64,000 nucleotides of DNA from Cervus elaphus (lineage: Eukaryota; Chordata; Mammalia; Artiodactyla; Cervidae). How positions within the stretch are numbered: the first letter of the stretch is position 1; each line of letters starts with the position of its first letter. The translations under genes were made by a program, and so were the position numbers. Positions 35,699 to 47,204 of the stretch are shown here, in pieces. Below the pieces are notes generated by a model. That model made no database searches. It was not told where the DNA came from and saw nothing but the letters and a program-made list of their open reading frames with translations. The DNA lies in the NCBI RefSeq assembly GCF_910594005.1, contig NC_057827.1, positions 6,386,001 to 6,450,000 of the forward strand, given 5' to 3'.

Positions 35699-37708
35699 GC
35701 ATGTGATTTCCAGTAGGATCGAAGGACCAGGGTCACATTGTATTTGCTCCCTGGGGCATCAGCAGCCACAGTATGCAAGCTGAGGGTGACGGCCTTGTGG
35801 TACAGAGGTGAGCCATGAGGAAGATGCCCTCACCTCCCAACCTCAGGATATGGCTAGGGACCACGAGTCATCTCTGGTTGCATGAGGCTAGCCAAGGCTT
35901 TTGTCTCTTGGCATGTATGATTCTATTGGTAGCAGAGAAGTGGAAGCCTTTTGAGAGCATCTGGACTGCCATTGAGTTTGTTAGCCACACTGCCTTTGCC
36001 TGATTGTGTTTTCATTCATGGTCAGGAAAGGAGTCATGGCTTCAGCCATGTTTCTATGTCATATTCTTCTCAGGGATGGGATGCTGCATAGTTTCCTCCT
36101 GATAGTCAGAGATCATTGGGCAGAGTGTCCAGAATTTGGACCAAGCTGATGGCCCCTCATCTGATTGTTTCTTTGGTTGGTATGTAAGTGGGCACTAGTG
36201 TTGGGAGGGTGAGCCTTGCAGGTGCATTACGGCATTTCCAAGGATGAAAGTCCTGAGTCAACAGGAGGGACCTGCACATTGTCCTCAGGTGGGCAGTTGC
36301 CAGAGGAGAGCAAAGCTTGGAGAGTGTGAAATGTACCTCAAGTGGTGGTGGAACGCATGGATGGATGGGCAGGTGGATGGATTGGCAAGTCAGTCAAGTT
36401 CCCTGAATTCTGGGTTGCCTTCAGGTTCAGTTGGAGTGAGTGTGGGGAAGGACTGTGGTGGCAGGTTCACAGGTTCATGGATCATCAAACAGTTGGCCTC
36501 TCCCGTGACTGGTTTCCTTTGCTGCAGACCTCTGGAGCCGTGAGTCGTTCCCCAGGTGGTGTATCTTGTCCTGGCCTGAGGGTCGTATGAAGCAGAGGGG
36601 ATGTTTTCTGTCCATCTTGCCTTGCTCTCCCCATGTGCATGGAGCGAATTTGTGCCTCAGGACATCCCAGTGTCATTTCTATACCCAGCCCACATATCCT
36701 TGCCCAAGTTTAGGTGCTATTCCCAGAAGTTAGGGGGCAGGGGAAGACATAGGGGAAGGGGAAGAAATTTTCTCCCTGTGGAAATAGGGGAGTCAGCTGC
36801 CCACATGAGTGGCTACAGTTCTAAGGGCAGGAGGAGCTCTCTGGCGTGGTGCCTAGCAGCAAGGCTGTGCTCTCCTGCCATCCTGTGGCCAGAGGCGTCA
36901 TGTGGGTTCAATCATTGTGCCTCTTTGCTGGGTTCTGTGGTGTCATGACTGGTGTTTCAGGATGGTCATGGATGACCTGAGTTTCGTATTGTGTCTGGGC
37001 TCATGGCAGTAATGTTACTGGCTCAAAAAGAACAAAGTGGCATGACAAGTGACCCAGTTGCTCTGAAGGGTGGAGCCCCAGCATCTTTGTGCTTTGGAAT
37101 GGCTCCAATGGCCTGTAGCTCTTTGTGTTGTTCAAGGAAGGGCTTGTTGACCAGGAAGCAAGCATGCTCATGTGTCAACTGGGCTGAGTCCACTGGGGCC
37201 CTTTTGTCATGGGGCTGAAAGAGCCATTTTTTGTGGATATGCTCCATATCAGAGAAGGGGTTTAATGTCATGGAGGCCCTCAGGTACCGTTTATTTTTTC
37301 CCATGCTGGTCAGTCCATTGTGAGCAGAATAGGTGCCAAGAGTGGGTGTGTTTCCCTGAAATGTCAATGGCTGTTAGGCGAAGGGGACCACATTCACCTG
37401 AGGGGGGTCTCGGGGTTCTTGGGGAACATCCTTAAATTGTGTTGGCGGTGACAGTACGTGGAGTGGAATTGCAGGCCTGAGACCAGGCAGTTGGCAGATT
37501 GGCACTCTTTGTCCTGATGGCCCCTTGTCTCTAAATGTATCCATGCACCAACACATCCCTCTTTGGCTGCCTACACAGCACACCTTATTGCAGCAATTGA
37601 ATGGTAGATGCCAGAATGATTGGCAATGCTCCCAGAGGCCTTGCCTCTTTCCCCCGTACACCTGGTGCTCTCCCTCACGCATGCATGTGTTTTCTCGCCC
37701 CAAGCCAG

Positions 37709-37854
37709 GTTGAGTGGCCCGAGATGGAAGACTGTTGGCAACAGGTTACCTGTTGTGTATTCCATGACACCCAGCCTCTCGAGATGAGTCTCACGAATCC
37801 CCAGAGGCAACTGGACAAGTGGCCCTTGAGTGTACAGATGGAACAACCATGGCG
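37709..37854 (+). other. SNHG14: Candidate host lncRNA exon, unit B2
   Basis: 146 nt; acceptor gccccaagccag, donor ggcg|GTAAGC. The snoRNA starts 242 nt after the donor. Confidence 0.6.
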
Positions 37855-38096
37855 GTAAGCAGCCTTTCTTTGAGGAAACCTAGTGGTTTGGCCCCAGGGA
37901 TCTGGGCATGGTATTCACACCCTCACCTTCTGGGGTTTCCCTGGGGCGTGCAAGGTCCCAGGGCCCAAGGCTTGGCTGTAGTTCCTGCCACATGGCTGCA
38001 ATCTGTGCACTCCCGAATGCTGACATGATTAAGCTCACTGACCTTCCTGGGATGGAGGTGGCAACTTTGCTCATGCATCTCCTGAGCACACGTGCT

Positions 38097-38190
38097 TGGA
38101 TCGATGATGACTCCCACAAATGCATTCCTTGGAAATCTGAACAAAATGAGTGATACATCCCTACCGTCTCCTCATCGGAACTGAGGTCCA
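38097..38190 (+). ncRNA. SNORD116: SNORD116 box C/D snoRNA, copy 15 (group B, all boxes canonical)
   Basis: 94 nt; C ATGATGA (38104-38110), D' CTGA (38137-38140), C' TGAGTGA, D CTGA (38181-38184), stem TGGA/TCCA extended by CACGTGC/GCACGTG. Identical to copy 16. With copy 16 it is the best functional candidate in the window. Confidence 0.93.
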
Positions 38191-39101
38191 GCACGTGGCT
38201 CTCAGAGGGATCGAAGGGCCAGGGTCACATTCATTTGCTCCCTGGGGTGTGAGCAGCCACAGTGTGCAAACTGAGGGTGATGGCCTTGTGACATGGTGGT
38301 GAGCCACGGGGGAAAGGGGCTGCATCTCCCATGCTTGGGTTATGACGAGACCACAAACTGTCTCTGTTTGCATGAGCCATCCAGGCCTTTTGTCTCCTGG
38401 TGTGGATGAGAGTGAGGGTAGCAGAGGAAGCAGAAGCCATTTGAGAGCATCTGGGCTGCCAATGAGTTTGTCAGGCCTCCGTGCACCCACTGCCTGGTCC
38501 CTGGCAGATAGCACAGAGTTTTCACTCAGGGTCAGAACAGGAGTCGTGGCCTCGGCCAGGCTTCTGTGTCATGTTCTTCTGGGGATGGATTGCTGCATAG
38601 TTTTCTCCTGATATTGAGAGGAGATCAATGGGCAGAGTGTCCAGAATGTGGGCCAAGCTGAGGGCCCCTCGTCTGATCGTTTCTTTGGTTGGTGTGCATG
38701 GGCACTGGTGTTGGGAGACTGAGCCTGGAAATTGCATTAGGGTATGCCGTGGATAAAAATCCTGTGTCAACAGGAGGACTAGCACATTGCCCTGAGGTGG
38801 GTGGATGCTGGGGGAGAGCAAAGTTCGGAGATCTTGAAATGCACCTCAAATGGTGGTAGAGCCCATGGGTGGATGGATGCGTGGATGGATCAGTGAGTCA
38901 GTCAGGTTCCCTGAAGTCTGGGTTGCCTTCATATACAGTTGGAGTGAATGTGGGGAAGGATCACAGTGGCAGATTCATAGGTTCAAGGACCATCCAACAG
39001 TTGGCCTCTCCCATCGTTGGTTTCCTTTGTGACAGGCTTTGAGCTAGTAGTGGTTTCCAACATGGCATTGTATCTTGTCCTGACCTCGGGGCCAAGTGTG
39101 A

Positions 39102-39372
39102 ACTATCTGTTGCATGGAATTCTCCAGGAATTCTCCAGGCCAGAACACTGGACTGGGTAGCCTTTCCCTTCACCAGGGGATCTTCCCCACCCAGGGATCC
39201 AACCCAGGTTTCCCATATTCCAGTGGATTCTTTACCATCTGAGCCACCTGGGAAGCCCAAGAATACTGTAGTGGGTAGCTTATCCCTTCCCCAGCAGATC
39301 TTCCCAACCTAGGAATCAAAGGATGGTCTCCTAAATTGCAGGCAGATTCTTTACCAGCTGAGCTATCAGGGA
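39102..39372 (-). mobile_element. Dimeric Bov-tA-type SINE
   Basis: On the minus strand it reads as two tRNA-Glu-derived heads (each starting with gg-ct-tccctggtggctcag-like sequence) joined to Bov-A body sequence. It is flanked by a 12-bp target-site duplication with one mismatch (ggccaagtgtga 39090-39101; ggccaagtatga 39373-39384). The other array-B units lack it, so it was inserted after B-unit duplication. Confidence 0.85.
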
Positions 39373-39832
39373 GGCCAAGTATGAGGTAGAAGGGATATTT
39401 TCTGTCCATCGTGTCACATTCTCCCAGTGTGCATGGAATGATGCTATACCTCAGGACATCCCAGTGTCATTTCTGTACCCAACCCAGGTATCCTTGCACA
39501 AGTTTAGTAGCTCTTCCCTGAACTCAGGGGCTAGGACCTCATGGAAATGGGAGTCAGATGCTCCTGTGAGTGTCTTCAATTTTAAGGGCAGGGGAATCTG
39601 TCTGGTGTGGGGCTCATTTTGTCATGCAGTCTGCTGGTTCAGCGAGGCTGTGCTCTCCTACATGCCCGGCCTCTGGCCAGAGGTGTCATGTGGGTTCAGT
39701 CATCTCGCCTCTTTACTGGTTTGTGTCATGACCTGGCTGGTGGTGTCAGAATGGTTGTGGACGACCTGAGTCTTGTGCTGTGTGTGGGTTCACAGCAGTT
39801 ATGTTACTGCCTTACAGAGAGCAAGGTAGCAT

Positions 39833-39888
39833 GACAAGTGACCCAGTTGCTGTAAGGGTGGACAAGTGACCCAGTTGCTGTAAGGGTG
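39833..39888 (+). repeat. Perfect 28-bp tandem duplication
   Basis: gacaagtgacccagttgc... (28 bp) occurs twice in direct succession (39833-39860, 39861-39888). Other B units have it once. Confidence 0.95.
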
Positions 39889-40542
39889 GAGCCCCAGCAT
39901 CTTTGCACTTCAGGAAGTCTCCAATGGCCTACATCTTTTCATGGTGCCTAAGGAAGGCCTTCTAGCATGGCTTTTGGCCAGGAAGCAAAGCATGCTCATG
40001 TGTCAGCTGGGCTAAGCGTAGATGTCCATCAGGGCCCCTTTGTTGCAGGACTGAAAGAGACATTTTTCATGGATCTGTTCCCTGTCAGGGAAGGGTCTTA
40101 CTGTTGTGGAAGCCCTCAGGTACCTTTTATCCTTCCCTGTGCTGGGCAGTCCATTGTGAGCAGAGTATGTGGCAAGAGCAGGTGTGTTTCCCTAGAAGGG
40201 CAGTGGCTGTTAGGCCAAGGGGCCCCAGTCCCTTGAGGGTGTCTCAGGGGTTCACAGAGGACATCCTTAAGCTGTGTTGGTGGGGACGGCATGAAGAGCG
40301 GAATTGCAGGGCCCAAGCCCAGGGAGTTGGCAGATTGGCAGTCTTTGTCCTGCAGGCCCCTTGACTCTGAGGGTATCCGTGCACCAATGCATCATGTTTG
40401 ACGGCTGACACACCAGACTGAGGTGCACCAATTGAATGGTAGATGCAAGAATGAGAGCAGCACTTCTGGAGGCTTTGCCTCTTTCCCCAGTATGGCTGTT
40501 GCTCTTCCTCACACATGTGTGTGTTTTCTCACCCCAAGCCAG

Positions 40543-40692
40543 TGGCCTTGAGTGACCTGGGATGGAAGACTATTTGCAACAGAGAACCCATTACATATTC
40601 CATGACAACTGTCCTGGCAAGACGAGGCATGCAAGCCCCCAGGGACTTCTGGGCAGTTGGCCCTTTGATGTACAGGTGGATCACCTATGGCG
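40543..40692 (+). other. SNHG14: Candidate host lncRNA exon, unit B3
   Basis: 150 nt; acceptor accccaagccag, donor ggcg|GTAAGC. The snoRNA starts 242 nt after the donor. Confidence 0.6.
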
Positions 40693-40934
40693 GTAAGCAG
40701 CCCTTCTTTGAGGAAACCTAGCGGTTTGGCCCCAAGGATTTGGGCATGGGATCCATGCCCTCACCTTGTGGGGTTTCCCTGGGGCATGCAAGGTCCCAGG
40801 GCCCAAGGCTTGGCTGTAGTTCCTGCCACATGGCTGCAATCTGTGCACTCCCGAATGCTGACATGATTGAGCTCACTGACCTTCCTGGGATGGAGGTGAC
40901 GACCTTGCTCATGCATCTCCTGAGCACACGTGCT

Positions 40935-41028
40935 TGGATCGATGATGACTCCCACAAATGCATTCCTTGGAAATCTGAACAAAATGAGTGATACATCCCT
41001 ACCGTCTCCTCATCGGAACTGAGGTCCA
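40935..41028 (+). ncRNA. SNORD116: SNORD116 box C/D snoRNA, copy 16 (group B, all boxes canonical)
   Basis: 94 nt, identical to copy 15; C ATGATGA (40942-40948), D' CTGA (40975-40978), D CTGA (41019-41022), and the same extended external stem. A deletion junction follows only ~15-20 nt downstream. Confidence 0.93.
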
Positions 41029-41479
41029 GCACGTGGCTCCAAGAGGAAACCCTCAGAAACTTTTTTCCTTTCCCCACTGGCATGCTCTTTGTGAGCAGAC
41101 TCGGTGCCTAGAGTGGGTGTGTTCCTCTGGAACAGCAGTGGCTATTAGACCAAGGGGTCCCTGTTCCCCTGAGGGCATCTTGGATATTCATGGAGGACAT
41201 CCTTAAGCTGTGTTGGTGGGGATCGCATGGGGAGAGGAATTGCAGGGCCCAAGACCAGGGAGTTGACAGATTGTTGCTCTTTGTCCTGATGGCCCCTTGA
41301 ATCTGAAGCAATCCACATGCCAACACATTCTTGTTTGGCTTCTGACATACCAGATTGAGGTGCAGCAATCTAATGGTAGATGCAAGTGTGAGGGCAATGC
41401 TCCTGGGGGCCTTGCCTTTTTCCCTTGTATGCCTGTCTCTTTTCCTCATACTTGCATGTTTTTTCTTGCCTCAAGCCAG

Positions 41480-41625
41480 ATTGAGTGGCCCAGGATGGGA
41501 GACCATTGGCACCAGGGGACCCGTTACATATTCCATGACTCCCAGCCTGGAAAGTTGAGGCCTATGAGCCACCACAGGCCACTGGACACACGGCCCGTGG
41601 TGGTCCAGGTGGAACACCAATGGCT
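41480..41625 (+). other. SNHG14: Candidate host lncRNA exon, unit B4
   Basis: 146 nt; acceptor tgcctcaagccag, donor ggct|GTAAGT. The decayed snoRNA copy 17 starts 241 nt after the donor, so exon and spacing outlive the snoRNA boxes. Confidence 0.55.
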
Positions 41626-41866
41626 GTAAGTGGCCCTTCTTCACGTAAACCTGGTGGTTTGGCCATAGGGCTCTGGGTGTGGTGTCTTCTTTTTCACCTT
41701 TGTACTTTCCCTGGGGCACACAAAGTCCCATGGCCCACAGCTTGGCTGTAGTTCCTGCCTCTTGGCTGGGATCTGTGCAGTTCCAACTGCTGAAGTGATT
41801 GAGATTGTTGGCTTTCCCGGGGTAGAGGTCCTGACTTTGCTCATTCAGCATCTGAGCACATGCACT

Positions 41867-41958
41867 TAGATGGATGATGATTCCCACAAAGGCAACCTTG
41901 AAAATCTGACAAAATGAATTATCAATCCTTATCATGTTCTCTTTGGAACTAAGGTCCA
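41867..41958 (+). pseudogene. Decayed SNORD116 copy 17
   Basis: C box ATGATGA (41874-41880) and D' CTGA survive, but the guide is altered (AACCTTGAAAA), C' is ATGAATT, the D box is CTAA, and TGGA of the stem is lost. Likely inactive. Confidence 0.75.
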
Positions 41959-43995
41959 GCATGTGGCTCCCAGAGGGATGGAATGGACAGGGTCATATTG
42001 CCTTTGCTCCCTGGGGCATCAGCGGCAATAGCATGGAAGCTGAGAGTGACAACCTTGTGGTGTGTAGGCGAGCCATGGGGAAAAGGGCCTGCATCTCCCA
42101 TCCTCAGGGAACAGCTAGAGACCATGTGTTGTCCCTGGTTGCACAAGACTAGCCAAAGCTGTTGTCTTTTACTGTGGGTGAAAGTGCCGTGGCAGAGAAA
42201 GTGAAAGCCATTTGTGGGCCTCTGGGCTGACATTGAGTTCATCAGGCCTCTGCCTGCCCATTGCCTAGTCCCCTAGAGAAAACAAATTGTTTTTGTTCAG
42301 ATTCAGAACGGGAGTTGTGGCCTCGCCAGACTTCTCTTTCATGTTCTCCTGGGGAATAGGATGCTACATAGTTTTGTCCTGATATTTGAAGAAGTAAATG
42401 AGCATAGTGTCCAGGAGTTTGGGCAAGCTGATGGACCCTTCTTGTATTGTTTCTTTTGTTTTGTGTATGAGTGTGCACAGGTGTTAGGAGGCTGAATCTG
42501 GAAGGTGCCTTAGTGCCTTTCCAAGGAAATCAGAATCCTATGTTGATGGAAAGGTCCAGCATGTTTCCCTGATGCGGGTGGTTGGCAGGAAGTGAGGAAA
42601 ACTTGGACAGCAGGAAATAAGCCCAGAAGGGTGGTTGAACCAATGGGTGAGTAAGCAGGTGGATGGATAAATTTTTCAGTCAGGTTTCATGGACTCTTTA
42701 TGTTTCCTTAAGTGCATTTGGAATGAGTATTAGGAAGGACAACAGTGGCAGATTTATGGACCATCCAAGTTTCCCTCTCCCATAATTGGTTTCCTTTGTG
42801 GCGGAACTCCAGATCCGCAAGTGGTTGGTATCGTGTCCTGTCTCGTCCTGGTGGCCAATTATGAGGCAAAGGGGATGTTTTCTGTCCATCTTTCCATGTT
42901 CTCCCTGTGTGCATGGCATAAGGTGTGCCTCGGGACATCCACATGTCATTCCTATATCCAGCCCACCTATCCTTTCCCAAGTTTAGGAGTTTTTCCTGAA
43001 ATTCAGTGGGCTGGACCTGATAGAAACAGAGGAGTCAGTTGCCCACATAAGCAGGTGCTGTCTTAAGGACAGGAGAGGCTTTCTGGCACAGTGGTCTTTT
43101 TGTTTTGTGGCCTGCTGGTGCGGCAACACTGTGGTCTCTTGCGTTCCTAGCCGCAAGCCAGAGACATCATTGTGGGTTCAGCAGCCATGGCTGTTTCTGG
43201 ATCCTGTCATGTCATGGCTTGTGCTGTCAGGATGGTCATGGATCACCTGGGTCTTGTGTTGTCTCCAGGGCCATTGTAGTGATGTTACTGCCTTAAAAAG
43301 TGCAGTACATCACGTTGAGCAACTTAAGCACTGTAAAGGGTGGAGCCCCACATCTTTGCATTTCAGAATGGTTCCAATGGCCTATAGCTTTTTGTATATT
43401 TCAAGCTAACTGCTTGTAGCACGGCTGTAGTCCAGAAAGCAAGTACACTCGTGTGCCACCCAGATTGTTCACAGCTGTACTATGGAGCCCGTTTGTTGCA
43501 CAGCCCAAGAAATAGTTTCATGGATAATCTCCCTGTCAAAGGAGGGCCTTATTCTTGTGCAAGCTCTCAAATACCTTTGTTCCTTCCCCATGGTGGTGAG
43601 ACCATTGTGAGCAGAGTAGGTGCCAAGAGTGTGTGTGTTTTCCTGGAGGGACAGTGGTAATTCAGACAAGGTGGCCTCCTGCCCCCGAGGGTGAGTTGGG
43701 GATTCTTAGAGATTATCTTTACATTGTGCTGTCAGTGATGGTAAGAGGAGTGGATTTGCAGACTCTGAGACCAGTGAGTTAACAGAACATTCTCACTTTG
43801 TCTTGTTGGCCCCTTGACACTGAATTTTTCCCTGTAGCAATGCATTCATTTTTGGCTTCTGACACACGAAAGAGTTGCAGCAATTGAGTCATAGATGGCA
43901 GTATGAATCTCAGCTCTCCTGTGAGCATTGCCTCTGTCTGCTATGTGCCTGTTGCTATTCTTCAAGCCTGCAGGTATTTTCTTGCCTTAAGTTAA

Positions 43996-44149
43996 TTTGA
44001 GTCACCAACTTGGAATACCATTGCAACAGGTAACCTTTTGCATATTCTGTGACACTTGGCTTGTGGAGGTGAGGCCAGGTGAAATTAGTGATCCCCCATA
44101 TCTGAGTGGACATGCAGCCCATGGGGATACAGGTAGAACACCCATGGTT
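43996..44149 (+). other. Exon-like segment, unit B5 (acceptor lost)
   Basis: Donor ggtt|GTAAGT is preserved, but the position homologous to the acceptor AG now reads AA (ttaagttaa), so the exon is probably not used as in the other units. Confidence 0.35.
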
Positions 44150-44386
44150 GTAAGTGGCAGTTCTTTCCCAAAACCTAGTGGTTTGTCTACAGGCCTCTGG
44201 GTGCTGGGGTTGCACCCTTACGTTCTGTGCTTACTCTCTGGCATTCAAGTCCCATGGCCTGAGGCTTGACTACAATTCCTACCCATGTCTTGGCTCTGGG
44301 CGGCCCCAAATGTTGATGTGATTGGGCTCGCCTACAGTCCTAAGGTAGAAGCCACAACTTTCCACATCCAGTGTCTGAACACATGG

Positions 44387-44480
44387 TAGGATTGTGTTGA
44401 CTCCCACAAATGCATTCCTTGGAAATCTAAACAAAATGAGTGAGCAGTCCCTGTGGTCTCCTCATTGGAATTAAGTTCCA
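44387..44480 (+). pseudogene. Decayed SNORD116 copy 18
   Basis: The guide ATTCCTTGGAAAT and C' TGAGTGA are intact, but the C box is GTGTTGA, D' is CTAA and D is TTAA. Likely inactive although the guide is preserved. Confidence 0.75.
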
Positions 44481-46490
44481 GTGTGTGGTTCCCACAGGGA
44501 AAATAGAGAGAATGCCAAGTTGCATTTGCTTCCTTGTGCTTCAGCAGCTTCACTGTGTAAGTTGAGGGGGACAGCCTTCTCATGGGAAAAGGAGCCATTG
44601 GGAAAGGAGCCTGGGACTCCCATCCTCTTTGAGTGGCTGCAGACAGCATGTCTGGTCTGGGTTTATGAGCCCAGTCAGATCTATGGTCTCCTGCTGCGGG
44701 TGAGGGTGAGATAGCAGAGGATGCAGGAGTTGTTTGAGAGCCTCTGGGCTGCCACTGTGTTCATGCCTCCACTCAGTTGTTGCCTTGTCTCTTAGAGGAA
44801 ACCATAATCTTTACACAAGAGTCAGAACAAGAGTCCTCGCCTAGGTTGGTCTTCTATCTCATGTTCTACTGGAGAAAAAGGATACAGAGTAAGTTTCTCC
44901 TGATGGTTGGAGGACATCAGCCACTGTCCCCAGCACGTTGTCCAAGCCTATGTCCCCTTTTTGGGTTGTGTCCCGCTCATATGTGAGTGAACATGAGTGT
45001 TGGGAGGGTGGGCCTGGAAAATGTTTTGAGGTAATAAATATTCTGTGTTAATGGGAGAGTCTGAGGCAGGTGTATTTCAGGGCAGTTGAAAGGTGAGAGG
45101 GTGGTGAATGTGTGTGGAATGAGTGGTGAACGCATGGCTGGACTGGTGAGTGGAGGTGTCAGCGAGTCTAGAGGGCTCCCTGAGCTCTTTTGCTTGCCTT
45201 CAGTGCATTTGTGCTCAGTGTCTGGAAGGCGTAGGGAAACAAGAGTCAGGGACTGTGCCCTATTTGGCCTCTTTTTGATTAACTTCCTTCACTTTGTGTC
45301 TTCATGGTGCTGAATGTTTGTTATTGTAGTATTGTATCCTGTCTTGACCTGTGTGCCGATTATGAGGCATGAGGTCCCCATCTGGCTACATTTTCTCTGT
45401 GTTGACCTTGTGAAGTTGTTCCTTAAGCCATCCTAAATTTTTTTCTACCCAGCCCTCCTAGCCTTCCCTAAAGGTTAGAGTTCTTCCCAGAGGTCATTGG
45501 GCAGGACCTTGTAGGAACAGGGGAGTTGGCTGCTAAGGAGAGATTGCAGGTTTAGGGGCAGGAGAGGCTGTCTGGGGGATGGGTCATCTTGGCATGCCAC
45601 CAGCTGGTACAGTGAGCTCATGGTCTCTGGCATGCCTGGCCTCAGTCCAGAGAATCAGTGAGGATTGTCACAGTGAGGTCAGTGAGGTCACAACTGTTTG
45701 TTGGGTTTTCTCATGGCATGGCTATGGGTGTCCCATTGTTCCTGGAGGACCCGGGTCTCAGTATGTCTCTGAGTTACGGCTGTGATATTCCTGGCTAAAG
45801 AAATTTCAAAGCTTCATGGTGAGTGTCCCAGTTGATATAAAGTATCTAGCTCTGTAACTTTGGGTTTTGGAGTAGCTTTGCATGTTTTCCAAGTTAAGGG
45901 CCTCTGCCTTGGCTGTAGTCCAGGAAGTAAGTGCACTCTTGAGTCCCCCAGAGTCAGTTCAGGTGTGCCTCAGGGACTCTGTTGCGGGGCCCAAGGAGCC
46001 ACTTTGCATTGTGGACCCTACTTTCAGGCAAGTGCCGTTTTCTCATGTAAGCTCCCAGTTTTCTTGTTGCCCTGTTGGCAGGTCCATTGTGAGCAAAGTA
46101 GGTGCCAAGATTGAGTGTTTCCCCGGAGTGTCAGTGGCTGTTAGATTGGCAGGGTGGGCCCAGTTTTCCTGGGTATGTCAAGAGGTTCAAGAATTACACC
46201 GTTAAGCTGTGTCAGCAGGCACAGTATTCAGGAATGGAATTGGAGGGCCCAAAACCAGGGATGTGATGGACCAGTGGCTTTCTTTGGCCTGATAGTTACC
46301 CACTCTGAAAGTGTCCTTGCCCCAGTGCATTCACATTTGACTCCTGCTACACAGACAAGGGGCAGGACATAAAACAGAGGCAAGATAGAGCCCAGTATTC
46401 CAGGTGGCATTGCCCCTTTTTCCTGTACATGTTCTTCATGAACCTATGCATGTTCTTCAAGTGTGTATGTAAGTTCTTGCTTCAACTCAG

Positions 46491-46630
46491 GTGGAGTCCC
46501 CAGGGATCAAAACCATCAGTGTGGTATCCTTCCCATATTCCATGACATCAGGCCAGGTGAGGTCAGGCAGGGGAGCCCCTGGAGGCATGTTGGCATAAGC
46601 CCATGGGGTAATGGTGGAATGCCCATGGTG
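46491..46630 (+). other. SNHG14: Candidate host lncRNA exon, unit B6
   Basis: 140 nt; acceptor gcttcaactcag, donor ggtg|GTAAGT. Degenerate snoRNA copy 19 begins 231 nt after the donor. Confidence 0.5.
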
Positions 46631-46861
46631 GTAAGTGGCACTTCTTCGTGGGAACCTACTGGTTTGGCCTGGACCTCTGTGAGCTGGGGCTGCACCATCA
46701 CATTCTGGGCTTTCCCTGGGACATGCGAGCTCTGATGGCCTGAAGCTTGACTGCACTACCTCCCCCATGACTGGGCTCTGATGGGTCCTGAATGCTGATG
46801 TGATTGAGTTCCCTGGCCATCTCAGGGTGGAGGCCATAGGTCCAGAGTCTGAGCACATGCT

Positions 46862-46958
46862 TAAACTGATGATGACTCCAAAAAAAGGCATACCTTGGAA
46901 ATCTAAACAAAATGAGTGTGAAAAGCCTCTACTGTCTCCTCATCAGAACTGGGGTCCT
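46862..46958 (+). pseudogene. Decayed SNORD116 copy 19
   Basis: C box ATGATGA (46869-46875) and TACCTTGGAAAT are kept, but D' is CTAA, D is CTGG and the stem is lost (TAAACT/GGTCCT). Confidence 0.75.
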
Positions 46959-47204
46959 AAACGTGGCTCCCACAGGGAACGTAGGCAGGGTGTCACATTG
47001 CATTTGCCCCCTTGGCCATCAGCAGCCACTTTGTGCAAGTTGAGGGTGATGACTTTCTTGTGGGAAGAGGAGCCTTTGGGGAAAAAGTCTGGGACTCCCA
47101 TCCCTGGGGGATGGCTAGGGACAGTGTGTCATCCCCGGATGCAGGAGGCTAGCCAGGTCTGCGTTCTTCTTCTACGGGTGAGAGTGCAGGTGCTAAAGGA
47201 AGTG

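Larger units (their letters stand above)
33357..35942 (+). repeat. Array B unit B1
   Basis: First ~2.5-kb unit of the diverged second array, phased on gaagccattt plus the following ctgccattgag. It contains a C homopolymer (33410-33422), an imperfect ~38-bp local duplication (about 34,284-34,350, gctcattttgtcatttgg twice), exon 35219-35364 and SNORD116 copy 14. Confidence 0.8.
35943..38432 (+). repeat. Array B unit B2
   Basis: ~2,490-bp unit with the same order as B1: non-coding body, exon 37709-37854, and SNORD116 copy 15. No other gene is seen in the ~1.7 kb left of the exon. Confidence 0.8.
38433..41045 (+). repeat. Array B unit B3, 3' end lost
   Basis: Unit with a SINE insertion (39102-39372), a 28-bp perfect tandem duplication (39833-39888), exon 40543-40692 and SNORD116 copy 16. 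Just after the snoRNA (~41,040) the sequence jumps to the middle of the next unit, so its 3' flank is missing. Confidence 0.8.
41046..42202 (+). repeat. Array B unit B4, 5' part deleted
   Basis: Begins at the part of the unit that lies just 5' of the 'gtccattgtgagcag' type sequence, so about 1.5 kb is absent compared with B2. The exon (41480-41625) and a decayed snoRNA (copy 17) remain. Spacing between snoRNAs 16 and 17 is only 932 bp. Confidence 0.8.
42203..44724 (+). repeat. Array B unit B5
   Basis: ~2.5-kb unit, more diverged than B1-B3. It contains an exon-like segment with a lost acceptor and a degenerate snoRNA (copy 18). The ~1.8 kb before the exon is unit body without recognisable genes. 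Confidence 0.75.
44725..47204 (+). repeat. Array B unit B6
   Basis: ~2.5-kb diverged unit ending with exon 46491-46630 and degenerate snoRNA copy 19. Confidence 0.75.

Noticed and set aside
39102..39372. tRNA-Glu-like stretches as tRNA genes
   Set aside because: They are the tRNA-derived heads of Bov-tA SINEs (also at 58004-58179 and 60389-60606), without a complete cloverleaf and attached to Bov-A bodies.
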